DNA of 32,831 bases. Origin: Alphaproteobacteria bacterium (GTDB lineage: Bacteria; Pseudomonadota; Alphaproteobacteria; Acetobacterales; Acetobacteraceae). The stretch's first letter is position 1. Every line of letters begins with the position of its first letter. Positions 10,551 through 18,524 of this stretch are shown in pieces. The stretch spans positions 1 to 32,831 of the forward strand of contig VGDL01000040.1 in NCBI GenBank assembly GCA_016869735.1. Reading direction: 5' to 3'. The translations under genes and the position numbers were made by a program. The notes below the pieces were generated by a model. The model was not told where the DNA came from. It searched no databases and saw only the letters and a program-made list of their open reading frames with translations.

Positions 10551-12047
10551 TCACGGCCGGGGCGGTGCCTCTGCCAGCCTTTCGCTGCGCGGTGCCTCCA
10601 GCGCGCGGAGATAGGCGGCATCAAGGCCGTAAATATCCCGGCGCATAACCACGCTACCGGCTTCAACCATCACCGTGTCATAATGAAGGCGCACAGGGAT
10701 CGCCCGCCTGAGCGAAGCACCCTGGGTCGCGCCACTTTCTAACACACGGTCAAAGCGTTCGCGGTTCCAGGCCGGCATGCCGCTGAAGGCTTCACTCAGC
10801 AAATCCATCGGCCGCTCAAGCCGAATGCAGCCAGATGAAAAGGCGCGGTCCGGGCGGCGGAACAAATGCCGATCCGGCGTGTCATGCATAAAAATATCAT
10901 CGCGGTTTGGCATGACGAATTTGATCCGGCCGAGCGCATTAACCTCGCCAGGGTCCTGGCGGATGATGAAGGGGAAGCGGTCCTTGGAATAGGTGCTGAA
11001 ATCCAGCGTGGTTGCGTCAATTTCCGTGAGTTCACCATCGATGCGCTGATACAACCGATAGCCCATGGCCTGCATCCGCCCCGGGTCGCTGCGAAAGCGC
11101 GGCAGCAAATCCTCCCGCGCGTTGCGATCCGGCACGCCCCAGGGCGGGTTGAATTGCACTGCAACCAGCCGGACATCGAGCATGGGGGTCTGCCGATCCA
11201 CGCGCCCCACCACCACCGCCATATCCTGCACCACACGCCCGGCATCAGTCAGCGTCAGGCGGAAATGGGGGATATTAACTTCAATGCGGCGGTCAGGGGC
11301 GGCGGCCAGACCGCGGCGCATATCCAGTGCCACGCGCAACTGCCCGATCTTGGCTTCAACATGCGTATTCAGCGCGGACCACGTCAGGCGCCCGATGCGG
11401 CCATCTGCTTCCAGCCCTTCTTCGGCCTGAAATCGCCGGACAGCAGCTTGCAGCCGCGCATCATAAAGCGCGCTTTCCGCCGCCAAGCCACGCGCCATAT
11501 CTGCGTCGGTTACCGCAAGCCTTGCGCGGAGTTGCGGAACCCGCGCCACATCCATACTTCCGGGTTCAAGGGTGCTGGCAAGATTACCTTCAATCAGCGG
11601 CCAACCGCCACGCGCGGCGATGGCCCGCAGTCGCGCAAGTTCTGCCTTGATCGGTGCCGCATCGGGATGGAGAAGTGCCGCTTGATCCAGCACAGCGACG
11701 GGATCGGCACTACTCAAAAGCCGTTCACGCCAAGCGGGGAAATCTGCCCGCGCCGCATCGCGCCTTATATCAACGCGCCCCGGCAGCGAAGCAACACGGC
11801 CCAGCACCAGGTCTCGCAAGGCCGCTTCGGCACGAGGCATAACGGCTTCACGCAGCTCAGCGCCAATTGGCACATCATACTGGCGCGGGTTAAGCCCATC
11901 TTCACCAAGCGCTTCCAGCCGGCGCGCCAGCTTTGCGATCGCAGTCCTGGAAGCGGCAGAGGCGCCGCGTGGCAAGCTTGCACCAAGCCCAGCGGCGGCG
12001 AAGCCCTGAAGCACTGTGCGGCGCGCGAATCGCTTGGAATTACTCAT
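10551..12047 (-). CDS. L,D-transpeptidase (YkuD/YcbB-like) with peptidoglycan-binding domain
   Basis: A 498-residue periplasmic enzyme that would make 3-3 peptidoglycan cross-links or attach proteins to the wall. The N-terminus carries a twin-arginine-like signal (FARRTVLQGF, then a hydrophobic stretch ending near ASA, residue 31). A peptidoglycan-binding-like helical domain spans about 190-230 (VRRFQAEEGLEADGRIG). The YkuD catalytic domain spans about 255-430, with His388 (FMHDTPD) and the nucleophile Cys407 in SSGCIRLERP. The overall layout matches the YcbB/LdtD class. A C-terminal tail follows with LHYDTV, common in that class. Upstream on the same strand, 51 bases away, is the FAD dehydrogenase alpha subunit; downstream is galE. 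The Tat assignment is inference from the RR pair. Confidence 0.92.
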   Translation of the reverse strand: MSNSKRFARRTVLQGFAAAGLGASLPRGASAASRTAIAKLARRLEALGEDGLNPRQYDVPIGAELREAVMPRAEAALRDLVLGRVASLPGRVDIRRDAARADFPAWRERLLSSADPVAVLDQAALLHPDAAPIKAELARLRAIAARGGWPLIEGNLASTLEPGSMDVARVPQLRARLAVTDADMARGLAAESALYDARLQAAVRRFQAEEGLEADGRIGRLTWSALNTHVEAKIGQLRVALDMRRGLAAAPDRRIEVNIPHFRLTLTDAGRVVQDMAVVVGRVDRQTPMLDVRLVAVQFNPPWGVPDRNAREDLLPRFRSDPGRMQAMGYRLYQRIDGELTEIDATTLDFSTYSKDRFPFIIRQDPGEVNALGRIKFVMPNRDDIFMHDTPDRHLFRRPDRAFSSGCIRLERPMDLLSEAFSGMPAWNRERFDRVLESGATQGASLRRAIPVRLHYDTVMVEAGSVVMRRDIYGLDAAYLRALEAPRSERLAEAPPRP

Positions 12048-12098
12048 GCGATTTTGTTAGCGCCTTAGCCGGTTGGCGCGCAATTTCCTCTGTGCGTG

Positions 12099-13508
12099 TC
12101 AGGAAAGCCTATCCGCCCCGTGCTGCGCGCCCGCAAGTTCCTGCACGGTGATGGGCTTATAAGGCGCGCGCGGGCGGAAATGCCCAACCTCCTCCACCGG
12201 CACGTTGCGGGTTTCCGCAATCACCGCCGCTACGGTCGGGCCGCAGAGCCGCCCCTGGCAGGGGCCCATGCCGCAGCGCAAATAGGCCTTAGCCTGGTTC
12301 GGGCCGGTCGCGCCAATCGCCGCCGCCCAACGGAGGGAGCCCGCCGTCACTTCCTCACACCGGCAAATGATGGTGGATTCTTCAGGCGGCGCCAGGATTT
12401 CGTGCGAAGGCGCATAAAGCGCATCCAAAAAGGGGCGCAGCGTACGGGCCTGCAACAGCGCGTCTGCGCTGGCCTCTGCCTGAAAATCCCGAGCAGCCTG
12501 CGCCATCCGACCCAGCCGGAAAGCCGCATCAAGCGCTGCCAATTGCCCGCTGGCCACCGCCGCTTCCCAGCCGCCAATCACCGCGCCATCACCGGCCACC
12601 GCAATGCGCGCATGGGTGGAAGCACCAAATACATCCAGCCTGGGTCGCCAGCAAAGCTGCCGCGCATCCCAGAAATGCTCCAAGCCGATCGCCATGGAAA
12701 TATGCGTCGAAGGGATGACCCCTTCATGCAGCAGCAGCGTATCGCAAGGCTCAAAGCCCCCTTCAAAGCGCAGTGATTGTACCCGCGCCGCGCCTTCTGC
12801 GCGCAAATGGCGTGCGCCGGAAATCACGCGCATCCCGGACTGACGCGCCTTTAGAATCAGGCCAATCCCTTTGGTGAGCTGCGCAAAGCCGCTGAAAATG
12901 CCGCCCTGTTCAAGCGCCGTGCGCAAAATTGGCTGGGTGCGGGTTTCAACCAGCACCGGCATGACACCCGCGCGGATCAATTGATTGGCCAGCAGCCACA
13001 TCAGTGGCCCCTGCCCCGCCAGCACCACCCTGCCCGATGGCACCATGCCCGCTGTTTTCAGCGCAATTTGTGCTGCCCCAGCACTCATCACGCCAGGCAA
13101 AGTCCAGCCTGGAATAGGCACGGGCCTTTCCTGCGCACCGGTTGCGAGCAAGATGCGTTCTGCCACGAATTCCATTGTCTCATTCAGGCAGGAAAGCGAA
13201 AGCGTGCCGGTATCGGGGTCAAGCATCCAAAGCGTGGCGCCGGGGCGATAAGTGACATCAAGCGCGCGAAACCGCGCAATCAATTCAAGCCCCGGCGCCA
13301 TATCGCGCGCCAAGGCGGGATCAGCGCCGGCCAATTCAGCGGCACGAAAAACCTGCCCTCCCGGGGCCGCGTTTTCATCCACCACCAGCACGGAAAGCCC
13401 AAACTCCCGCGCTGCGATCGCGGCCGCCATGCCGGAAGGCCCGGCGCCCACAATGGCAAGATCAAATTTGCGCGGCGCTTGCGGCGCCTTCACGGGCACC
13501 AGATTCAT
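12099..13508 (-). CDS. FAD/NAD(P)-dependent oxidoreductase with C-terminal [2Fe-2S] BFD domain (HcnB / opine oxidase A-like alpha subunit)
   Basis: A 469-residue subunit of a three-component membrane- or cytosol-associated amine dehydrogenase. The N-terminal Rossmann motif is IVGAGPSGMAAA (about residues 19-30), with a second dinucleotide fold around VVLAGQGPLMWLLANQL. The C-terminal BFD-like domain has CRCEEVTAG and, about 35 residues on, CGMGPCQGRLC, giving cysteines to hold a [2Fe-2S] cluster. This domain order is that of HcnB, octopine/nopaline oxidase subunit A and D-hydroxyproline dehydrogenase alpha. Its start overlaps the stop of the small ferredoxin-like subunit gene by ATGA (13505-13508), showing tight coupling. 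Substrate is unknown: glycine, an opine, or hydroxyproline-type imino acids are options. The catalytic partner upstream is interrupted by a stop codon. Confidence 0.9.
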   Translation of the reverse strand: MNLVPVKAPQAPRKFDLAIVGAGPSGMAAAIAAREFGLSVLVVDENAAPGGQVFRAAELAGADPALARDMAPGLELIARFRALDVTYRPGATLWMLDPDTGTLSLSCLNETMEFVAERILLATGAQERPVPIPGWTLPGVMSAGAAQIALKTAGMVPSGRVVLAGQGPLMWLLANQLIRAGVMPVLVETRTQPILRTALEQGGIFSGFAQLTKGIGLILKARQSGMRVISGARHLRAEGAARVQSLRFEGGFEPCDTLLLHEGVIPSTHISMAIGLEHFWDARQLCWRPRLDVFGASTHARIAVAGDGAVIGGWEAAVASGQLAALDAAFRLGRMAQAARDFQAEASADALLQARTLRPFLDALYAPSHEILAPPEESTIICRCEEVTAGSLRWAAAIGATGPNQAKAYLRCGMGPCQGRLCGPTVAAVIAETRNVPVEEVGHFRPRAPYKPITVQELAGAQHGADRLS

Positions 13509-13801
13509 CGCGGTACATCCCGCGCGCCATGCTGGCGGGCAATGCGCATGCCGACCGCGACCGGCACCATGCAGGCCTGCCGGTTGGCAACACCATCAAT
13601 TTCGGTCAGGCAATCAAAGCAGATGCCCATCATGCACCAAGGCAAGCGTGGACTGCCAGAGACCGCCGTTTCACGGATTGAAGCAAGCCCCGCGAGAAGA
13701 ATGGCGGCAGCGGCGCTGCTGCCTTCCGGCACCATCAAAGCGCGGCCTTCAACAATAACCTGCACGGTTTCGGTCCGATGATCGGGGCGCGTGCGGAACA
13801 T
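13505..13801 (-). CDS. (2Fe-2S)-binding protein, HcnA-like gamma subunit
   Basis: A 98-residue ferredoxin-fold subunit (Fer2_4 family) found with HcnB/HcnC-type oxidoreductases. The cluster motif C-x4-C-x2-C lies in WCMMGICFDCLTEIDG (about residues 55-70), and the fourth Cys follows in RQACMVP. It would pass electrons between the FAD subunits. Its ATG (13799-13801) overlaps the true stop codon (13801-13803) of the DadA-like subunit as TGATG, and its own stop overlaps the next start as ATGA. The overlap with the upstream reading frame only makes sense if that frame originally ran through the amber codon at 13945. Confidence 0.9.
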   Translation of the reverse strand: MFRTRPDHRTETVQVIVEGRALMVPEGSSAAAAILLAGLASIRETAVSGSPRLPWCMMGICFDCLTEIDGVANRQACMVPVAVGMRIARQHGARDVPR

Positions 13802-14904
13802 CAGAAACGGCCTGCCGAAAACGGCGCCAGGAAAGGATCAAGCGCGCCGCGCGCGATCATGGGCGCCAGCAACTTGCCATGCGCGGCGGCGAGCGTCACA
13901 CCCGAATGGCAATTGGCCGTATAGGCACCGGGCAGGGTTTCGGACTAGTCATAAATGGGCAGTCCATCGGGCGACATGACGCGCAGCGCAGACCAGGCGC
14001 GCACCACATTCAGCCTGCCGATCCAGGGAAAACACAAAGCGGCACGATGGGCGATTTCAGCCATGACAGGCTGGCTTTGGCGTGTGTCAAACCCGACTTC
14101 TTCCACGCTATCGCCAAGCATAATGCTGCCCTCACCAGTTTGGCGGATCGTGGTGGTGGGCATGGGAAGGGCTGCGCGCGTGCGCTCCGTCACCAGAACC
14201 TGGCCGCGCTGCGGGCGCACCGGCGCCTTCAGCCCGAAATGGGGGGCAAGCTTGGCATTGCCGAGCCCAGCGGCCAGCACCGCGCGTTCCGCCTGAATGG
14301 TGCCGAGGTTGGTTTCCAGCAGGAAATTGCGCGGGGCCGTTGCGATACCGGTGATTTTCACATTGGGCAGATAAACCCCGCCAAGCGCCGTAAAACCTTG
14401 ATGCCGGCTGCGCAGCAGCGCCAGCGGGCTGACATGGCCATCATAGGGCGTGAAGGAAGCGCCCACCACGGCGGGGCCAAGCCCGGGCAGCAGGTCGCGC
14501 GCTTCCCGCGCATCCAGCATGCGGTATTCAAATCCGTAATTGCCTGCCTCGCGCTTCATTTGTTCCAAGCGTTCAGCACGTTTATTCATTTCACGATCAG
14601 AAAGACAAAGATGCAGCCCACCCGGCTGTGACAGGCCAAGCGATAGGCCGTTTTGCTTCGCCAGATCATCCGCCAAGCCTGGCCAGCTTTCCGCTGATTG
14701 TCGTGTCCAGCGCTGATACCAAGGCGCGCCGAGCCCCTTGGATTGCACCCAGACCAGGCCGAAATTGCCCCGGCTTGCGCGAAAGGCAGCATCACCCTCA
14801 TCCAGAAGCGCAACGGACAACCCTTCGCGCCTGAGGCCCCAGGCAATGGCGGAGCCCACCAGCCCGCCCCCAATCACCATTGCGTCGAAGCGTCGTCCCG
14901 TCAT
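13801..14904 (-). pseudogene. FAD-dependent oxidoreductase (DadA/HcnC-like beta subunit), interrupted by in-frame amber
   Basis: The catalytic subunit of the HcnABC/D-hydroxyproline dehydrogenase-type complex, expected to oxidise a C-N bond of a small amino or imino acid. FAD-binding motif IGGGLVGSAIAW (about residues 10-22), then SRGNFGLVWVQ and the late segment MSPDGLPIYD. Translation from the ATG at 14904 stops at a TAG (13945-13947) after 319 residues. The same frame continues past it for 47 codons, SETLPGAYTANCHSGVTLAAAHGK... by key words CHSGVTLAAAHGK, ending in TGA at 13801-13803. That tail is the normal family C-terminus (FAD-binding CHSGVTLA). So either a real nonsense mutation or a one-base sequence error; a CAG to TAG change would suffice. 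If real, the protein loses part of its FAD site and is probably inactive. Confidence 0.8.
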
Positions 14905-14914
14905 GACAAGGCGG

Positions 14915-14939
14915 TTCCTAAGCCTTTCCGGTTAAGGAA
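14915..14939 (-). promoter_or_regulatory. Hairpin over the ribosome-binding site of the DadA-like subunit gene
   Basis: In the 45-base gap before the DadA-like gene, 14915-14924 and 14930-14939 can pair as a 10-bp stem with one mismatch, one wobble and a 5-base loop. The downstream arm on the minus strand carries TTAGGA, the only Shine-Dalgarno-like sequence ahead of the ATG at 14904. The stem could hide the site or act as a weak attenuator. Function is inference. Confidence 0.3.
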
Positions 14940-14949
14940 AAGTGCTGGA

Positions 14950-15699
14950 TTAGCGCCCGCCCCCAACTTGCATGCAAGAAGCGGTCACATAGGAAGCAGC
15001 GTCTGAGGCCAGGAATAGAATGCATTCCGCCACTTCCTCTGGTTTGCCAGGCCGGCCCATGGGCACCAGCGGGCCAAGCCGCGCCAGCCGATCCGGCGCG
15101 CCGCCACGGGCGTGGATTTCGGTTTCAATCAGGCCAGGATTGACCGCATTAACCCGCATGCCTTCCTGCGCCACTTCGCGCGCAAGCCCAATGGTCAGCG
15201 TATCAACCGCTGCCTTGCTCGCGGCGTAATGCACATATTCCCCTGCACTACCGAGTTCCGAGGCACGGGAGGAAACATTCACAATCGCCCCACCCTTACC
15301 GCCCTGCTTGGTGGACATGCGCTTCACCGCTTCGCGGCAGAACATGGCAAGGCCAGTGACATTGGCGCCCATGGTATCGGCCCAGCCGGCATGGGTGATC
15401 GTCTCCAACCGCCCGCGGGGCCCGGTCCCGCCGGCATTATTCACCAGCACATCAATACGCCCAAAATGCTTGATCGCGGCTTCAAAGGCGCCAACCGCAT
15501 GCGCCTCATCCTCGACCGAACCTTGCAGCAGCAGCACCTTGGCGCCGGCGGCTTCGCAATCGCGCTGCACGGCTTCGGCGCTCGCGTTATCGCGTTGATA
15601 GGTCAGGCAAAGGTCGTAGCCACGGCTTGCGGCCATACGCGCCGTGGCCGCGCCAATGCCGCGCCCCGCGCCAGTGATCATCATGACTTTGCGTGACAT
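14950..15699 (-). CDS. SDR-family NAD(P)-dependent oxidoreductase
   Basis: A 249-residue classical short-chain dehydrogenase. Cofactor motif GAGRGIG (residues 10-16), NNAG (87-90), catalytic Ser143/144 with Tyr158-x3-Lys162, and the NPGLIETE segment after the active site. The basic residue after the glycine motif (GRG) is compatible with NADP. The substrate is not predictable. A strong GGAGGAG lies just before the ATG at 15699. It is the first gene of a minus-strand unit that continues 45 bases later into the three-subunit amine dehydrogenase, so it may process the carbonyl product of that complex. It is divergent from the enoyl-CoA isomerase gene, with a 106-base shared control region. Confidence 0.9.
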   Translation of the reverse strand: MSRKVMMITGAGRGIGAATARMAASRGYDLCLTYQRDNASAEAVQRDCEAAGAKVLLLQGSVEDEAHAVGAFEAAIKHFGRIDVLVNNAGGTGPRGRLETITHAGWADTMGANVTGLAMFCREAVKRMSTKQGGKGGAIVNVSSRASELGSAGEYVHYAASKAAVDTLTIGLAREVAQEGMRVNAVNPGLIETEIHARGGAPDRLARLGPLVPMGRPGKPEEVAECILFLASDAASYVTASCMQVGGGR

Positions 15700-15805
15700 G
15701 GGCTCTCCTCCGCTTTGATTTCGGGGCTGTTATGCCACGGGATGGCGGGCTTGCCGATACCCGCGCGGCGGGTGAGCATGGCCCCAACGCCCCATGAGGA
15801 AAACT

Positions 15806-16594
15806 ATGCCCGAAATTGAGATCACCGATGATGCGGGGCTTCGCATCATTCGCCTGAACCGGCCGGAGAAGAAAAACGCGCTGACACGCGCCATGTATAG
15901 CGCGATGGCGGCAGCACTGCGGGAGGCCGCAACCGCGCCCGCCATCCGTGCCGTAATGATCACGGGCGGCGATGCCTGTTTCACTTCCGGCAATGATGTC
16001 GCGGATTTCCGGGCGCGCGGCGAACAGCAGGCGGAGGTTCCCTCACCAGCGCGGGAAATGCTGGCGGCGCTTGGCGAGTGCCCGAAACCTGTGGTGGCGG
16101 CGGTTGCTGGTTATGCGATTGGCATTGGCACCACGCTGCTGCTGCATTGTGATCTGGTCTATGCCGGGGATAACGCCATCTTCCGCATGCCTTTCGTGGA
16201 TTTGGGGCTTTGCCCGGAAGGCGGTTCTTCCCTTCTGGTGCCCATGCGCGGCGGGCAATTGCTCGCCAATGAATTGCTGATGTTGGGCGAAGCTTTTACG
16301 CCAGACCTTGCGCTGCGCGCTGGCATCATCAATGCCGTGGTGCCTGCTGCGGCATTGCTGGGCCATGCGGAAGGCAAGGCGCGCGCTTTGGCGGCGAAGC
16401 CACCCGCCGCCATGGCGCAAACCAAGGCGCTGCTGCGGCGTTCTGATGCGGCGCGCATTGCCGAACACATGCAGGTGGAATTCGCGGCCTTCAGCGCCTT
16501 ATTGCGCGGCCCGGAAGCGGCGGAGGCGGTTGCGGCGTTTCAGGAAAAGCGCAAGCCGGATTTCTCGCGCTTTTTCGCCGCGGCAAAGGGGTAA
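15806..16594 (+). CDS. Enoyl-CoA hydratase/isomerase family protein, Eci-type delta3,delta2-enoyl-CoA isomerase-like
   Basis: A 262-residue crotonase-fold protein. The CoA/oxyanion-hole elements are CFTSGNDVADF (about 58-68) and GYAIGIGTTLLLHCDLV (102-118). Both Glu residues of true enoyl-CoA hydratase are absent: GGGxE reads GIGTT, and the QPE position reads MPF. Instead it has PFVDLGLCPEGGSS with Glu138, the arrangement of peroxisomal Eci1/ECI2-type isomerases, where this Glu moves the double bond between C3 and C2. I therefore infer an isomerase rather than a hydratase. Start at the ATG at 15806, with GAGGA about 6 bases upstream, rather than 15794. The dehydrogenase gene follows after only 4 bases. 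Confidence 0.85.
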   Translation: MPEIEITDDAGLRIIRLNRPEKKNALTRAMYSAMAAALREAATAPAIRAVMITGGDACFTSGNDVADFRARGEQQAEVPSPAREMLAALGECPKPVVAAVAGYAIGIGTTLLLHCDLVYAGDNAIFRMPFVDLGLCPEGGSSLLVPMRGGQLLANELLMLGEAFTPDLALRAGIINAVVPAAALLGHAEGKARALAAKPPAAMAQTKALLRRSDAARIAEHMQVEFAAFSALLRGPEAAEAVAAFQEKRKPDFSRFFAAAKG

Positions 16595-16598
16595 GGCG

Positions 16599-17738
16599 AT
16601 GCGGCACCAATGGCCGGCCCAGGCGCGGGTTTATCATGATGTTTCCGTATCGGAGGCATTGCCGGACGAGATCGGCGCCACCGCGCGCATTGCGCTGGTC
16701 ACCACGCGGTCACTGGCGAAAAGCCGCATCGCCACGAGTGTGCGGGAGGCGCTTGGCACGCGACTGGTCACGGAAAGCGCTGCCATGCGCGCCCATAGTC
16801 CGGTTGAAGATGTATTGGCTTTAGCCGTGCTGCTGCGCGAAAGCCGCGCCGAATTGGTGGTGGCACTTGGTGGCGGTTCGGTGATTGATGGCGCCAAGGT
16901 CGCCTGCCTTGCGGTTTGGCGCGGCATTACCGATCGTGCGGCGCTGATCAAAGCGGCAGTGTCGCGTGGTGCCTCACCGGGCGCTTGGGATGGCGCCGCG
17001 CCAGCGCCGCGGTTGGTTGCGGTGCCAACCACGCTTTCGGCTGCGGAATTCGCGCCCCATGCCGGTTATACGGATTTGATTGAGGGGCGGAAATATCGCG
17101 CACTTGATCCCTGGATGGTGCCGCGCGCCGTTTTGCTTGATCCCGGCGCGACCTTGGAAACGCCGGCTGAGCTTTTTCTCTCCTCCGGCATTCGCGCCCT
17201 GGATCATGCGGCGGAGCGTTGGTGCGCCCTTGAACCCGCACCCTTTTCCGATGCGGTGTCACGCCAAGCCATGCTGATGTTGGCGGAAGGACTGCCGCGC
17301 GTTGCTGAAGCGGCGGGGGATTTGCGCGCACGTGCGCTGTGCCAGCAAGCGGCATGGCTTTCGGTGATGGGCGGCTGGGCGGGTGTGCCGGTCGGTGCCA
17401 GCCATGGGCTTGGCTATATTCTGGGTGCCGCGCGCGGCGTGCCGCATGGCATCACTTCCTGCCTCATGCTGCATGCGGTGATGCGCTGGAATGCGCCAGT
17501 GAATGCGGCGCGGCAGACGGATATCGCCGCGATTTTTGGCGGCACGGAAGCAGGCCAGGCGATTGAAGATTTTGTCGCCGGGCTTGGCCTGCCGACGCGC
17601 TTGCATCAGCAAGGCATTACGGAGGCGGAAATCGCGGGCCTTGCCGCGCGCTGGACCGGCGATGCGCCAGTCGCCACCAATCCCCGCCCCGTGCGGGGTG
17701 CAGCAGATTTGGAGGAGATTTTGCGGCTGGCGGCTTAA
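16599..17738 (+). CDS. Iron-containing alcohol dehydrogenase family protein, maleylacetate reductase-like
   Basis: A 379-residue dehydrogenase of the group III alcohol dehydrogenase/maleylacetate reductase family. NAD-binding GGGSVIDGAK is at 91-100, VPTTLSAAEF at 142-151, and the metal region is SGIRALDHAAE (about 196-206) with HGLGYILG (His269) and GVPHG (His283). Iron-dependent members have Asp four residues before the first His (GxDAxxH). Here that residue is Arg, and maleylacetate reductases also lack the Asp (Asn there), so metal dependence is doubtful. Maleylacetate reductase closes ring-cleavage pathways for (chloro)aromatics and hydroxyquinol, but no ring-cleavage dioxygenase is in view. 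It is coupled to the Eci-like gene; its stop overlaps the convergent SDR stop codon (17735-17738). Confidence 0.87.
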   Translation: MRHQWPAQARVYHDVSVSEALPDEIGATARIALVTTRSLAKSRIATSVREALGTRLVTESAAMRAHSPVEDVLALAVLLRESRAELVVALGGGSVIDGAKVACLAVWRGITDRAALIKAAVSRGASPGAWDGAAPAPRLVAVPTTLSAAEFAPHAGYTDLIEGRKYRALDPWMVPRAVLLDPGATLETPAELFLSSGIRALDHAAERWCALEPAPFSDAVSRQAMLMLAEGLPRVAEAAGDLRARALCQQAAWLSVMGGWAGVPVGASHGLGYILGAARGVPHGITSCLMLHAVMRWNAPVNAARQTDIAAIFGGTEAGQAIEDFVAGLGLPTRLHQQGITEAEIAGLAARWTGDAPVATNPRPVRGAADLEEILRLAA

Positions 17739-18508
17739 AGGTTCCTGCGTTCTGCCCGCAGCGTCGGCAACCCGATCCCGGTCGCGTCAAACCCGCCATC
17801 CACGGCGATCACCTGGCCGGTCAAATAGCTTGCGCGGTCACTGCATAGGAAGAACACGGCTTCCGCCAATTCTGCTTCCAGACCGTAGCGATTAAGCGGC
17901 AAATGGTCGTGGTAATCCGCGCGGATTTCAGGCGTATGCACGGCCTTTGCCATGGCGGTATCCACCGGGCCGGGGGCAACGGCATTCACGCGTATGCCAA
18001 GGCTTGCGAATTCCACTGCCTGCTGCTTGGTCAAATGCGCAAGCCCGGCCTTGCTGGTGCCATAGGCAACGCGGAGCGTCGAAGCGCGCAGGCCGGAGAT
18101 CGAGGTGATATTCACCATCGCTCCGCCGCCGGCCTCGGCCATGATCGGTGCGGCTGCCTGCGCGGCGAGGAATGGCCCGGTCAGGTTTACAGACAATACT
18201 CGCGCCCAATCTTCCGGTGTGGTTTCCAGAATAGGTTTGAAGATGGCAATGCCGGCATTATTCACCAGCGCATCCAACCGCCCGAAACGCGCCGCCGCCT
18301 GACGCACCGCAGCCGTGATGGCGGGCGGGTCTGAGACATCGCAGATCATTTCAAGGGTCTTTGCGGGCTCAGCAAGCGCGGCCATGGTTTCACGCAATTG
18401 CCCCGCGTTGATATCAAGCAGCGCGACATTCCAACCCTCGGCGAGGAAGCGCTTCGCGACGGCAAGGCCGATGCCGCGCGCGGCGCCGGTAACCAGGGCG
18501 GTTTTCAT
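17735..18508 (-). CDS. SDR-family oxidoreductase
   Basis: A 257-residue classical short-chain dehydrogenase with GAARGIG (8-14), a DIN acidic end of the second strand (Asp32), which favours NAD(H), NNAG (83-86), Ser138, Tyr149 and Lys153, and a C-terminal LTGQVIAVDGGFDATG typical of 3-oxoacyl-reductase-like SDRs. The ATG at 18508 is used because the Rossmann strand starts immediately and AAGGA lies upstream; an extension to 18571 would run into the preceding gene. It is the last of three minus-strand genes (DadA-like, SDR, SDR), 16 bases after the other SDR. The substrate is unknown. Confidence 0.9.
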   Translation of the reverse strand: MKTALVTGAARGIGLAVAKRFLAEGWNVALLDINAGQLRETMAALAEPAKTLEMICDVSDPPAITAAVRQAAARFGRLDALVNNAGIAIFKPILETTPEDWARVLSVNLTGPFLAAQAAAPIMAEAGGGAMVNITSISGLRASTLRVAYGTSKAGLAHLTKQQAVEFASLGIRVNAVAPGPVDTAMAKAVHTPEIRADYHDHLPLNRYGLEAELAEAVFFLCSDRASYLTGQVIAVDGGFDATGIGLPTLRAERRNL

Positions 18509-18524
18509 GGTGAAATCCTTTTCC

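Noticed and set aside
10866-12068. 400-codon plus-strand open frame opposite the L,D-transpeptidase
   Set aside because: The minus-strand frame has a signal peptide and intact YkuD catalytic motif; the plus frame has neither domain nor ribosome-binding site.
12060-12079. GCGCC/GGCGC stem between the FAD alpha subunit and the L,D-transpeptidase as terminator
   Set aside because: A 5-bp stem with a 10-base loop and no U-run; too weak to list.
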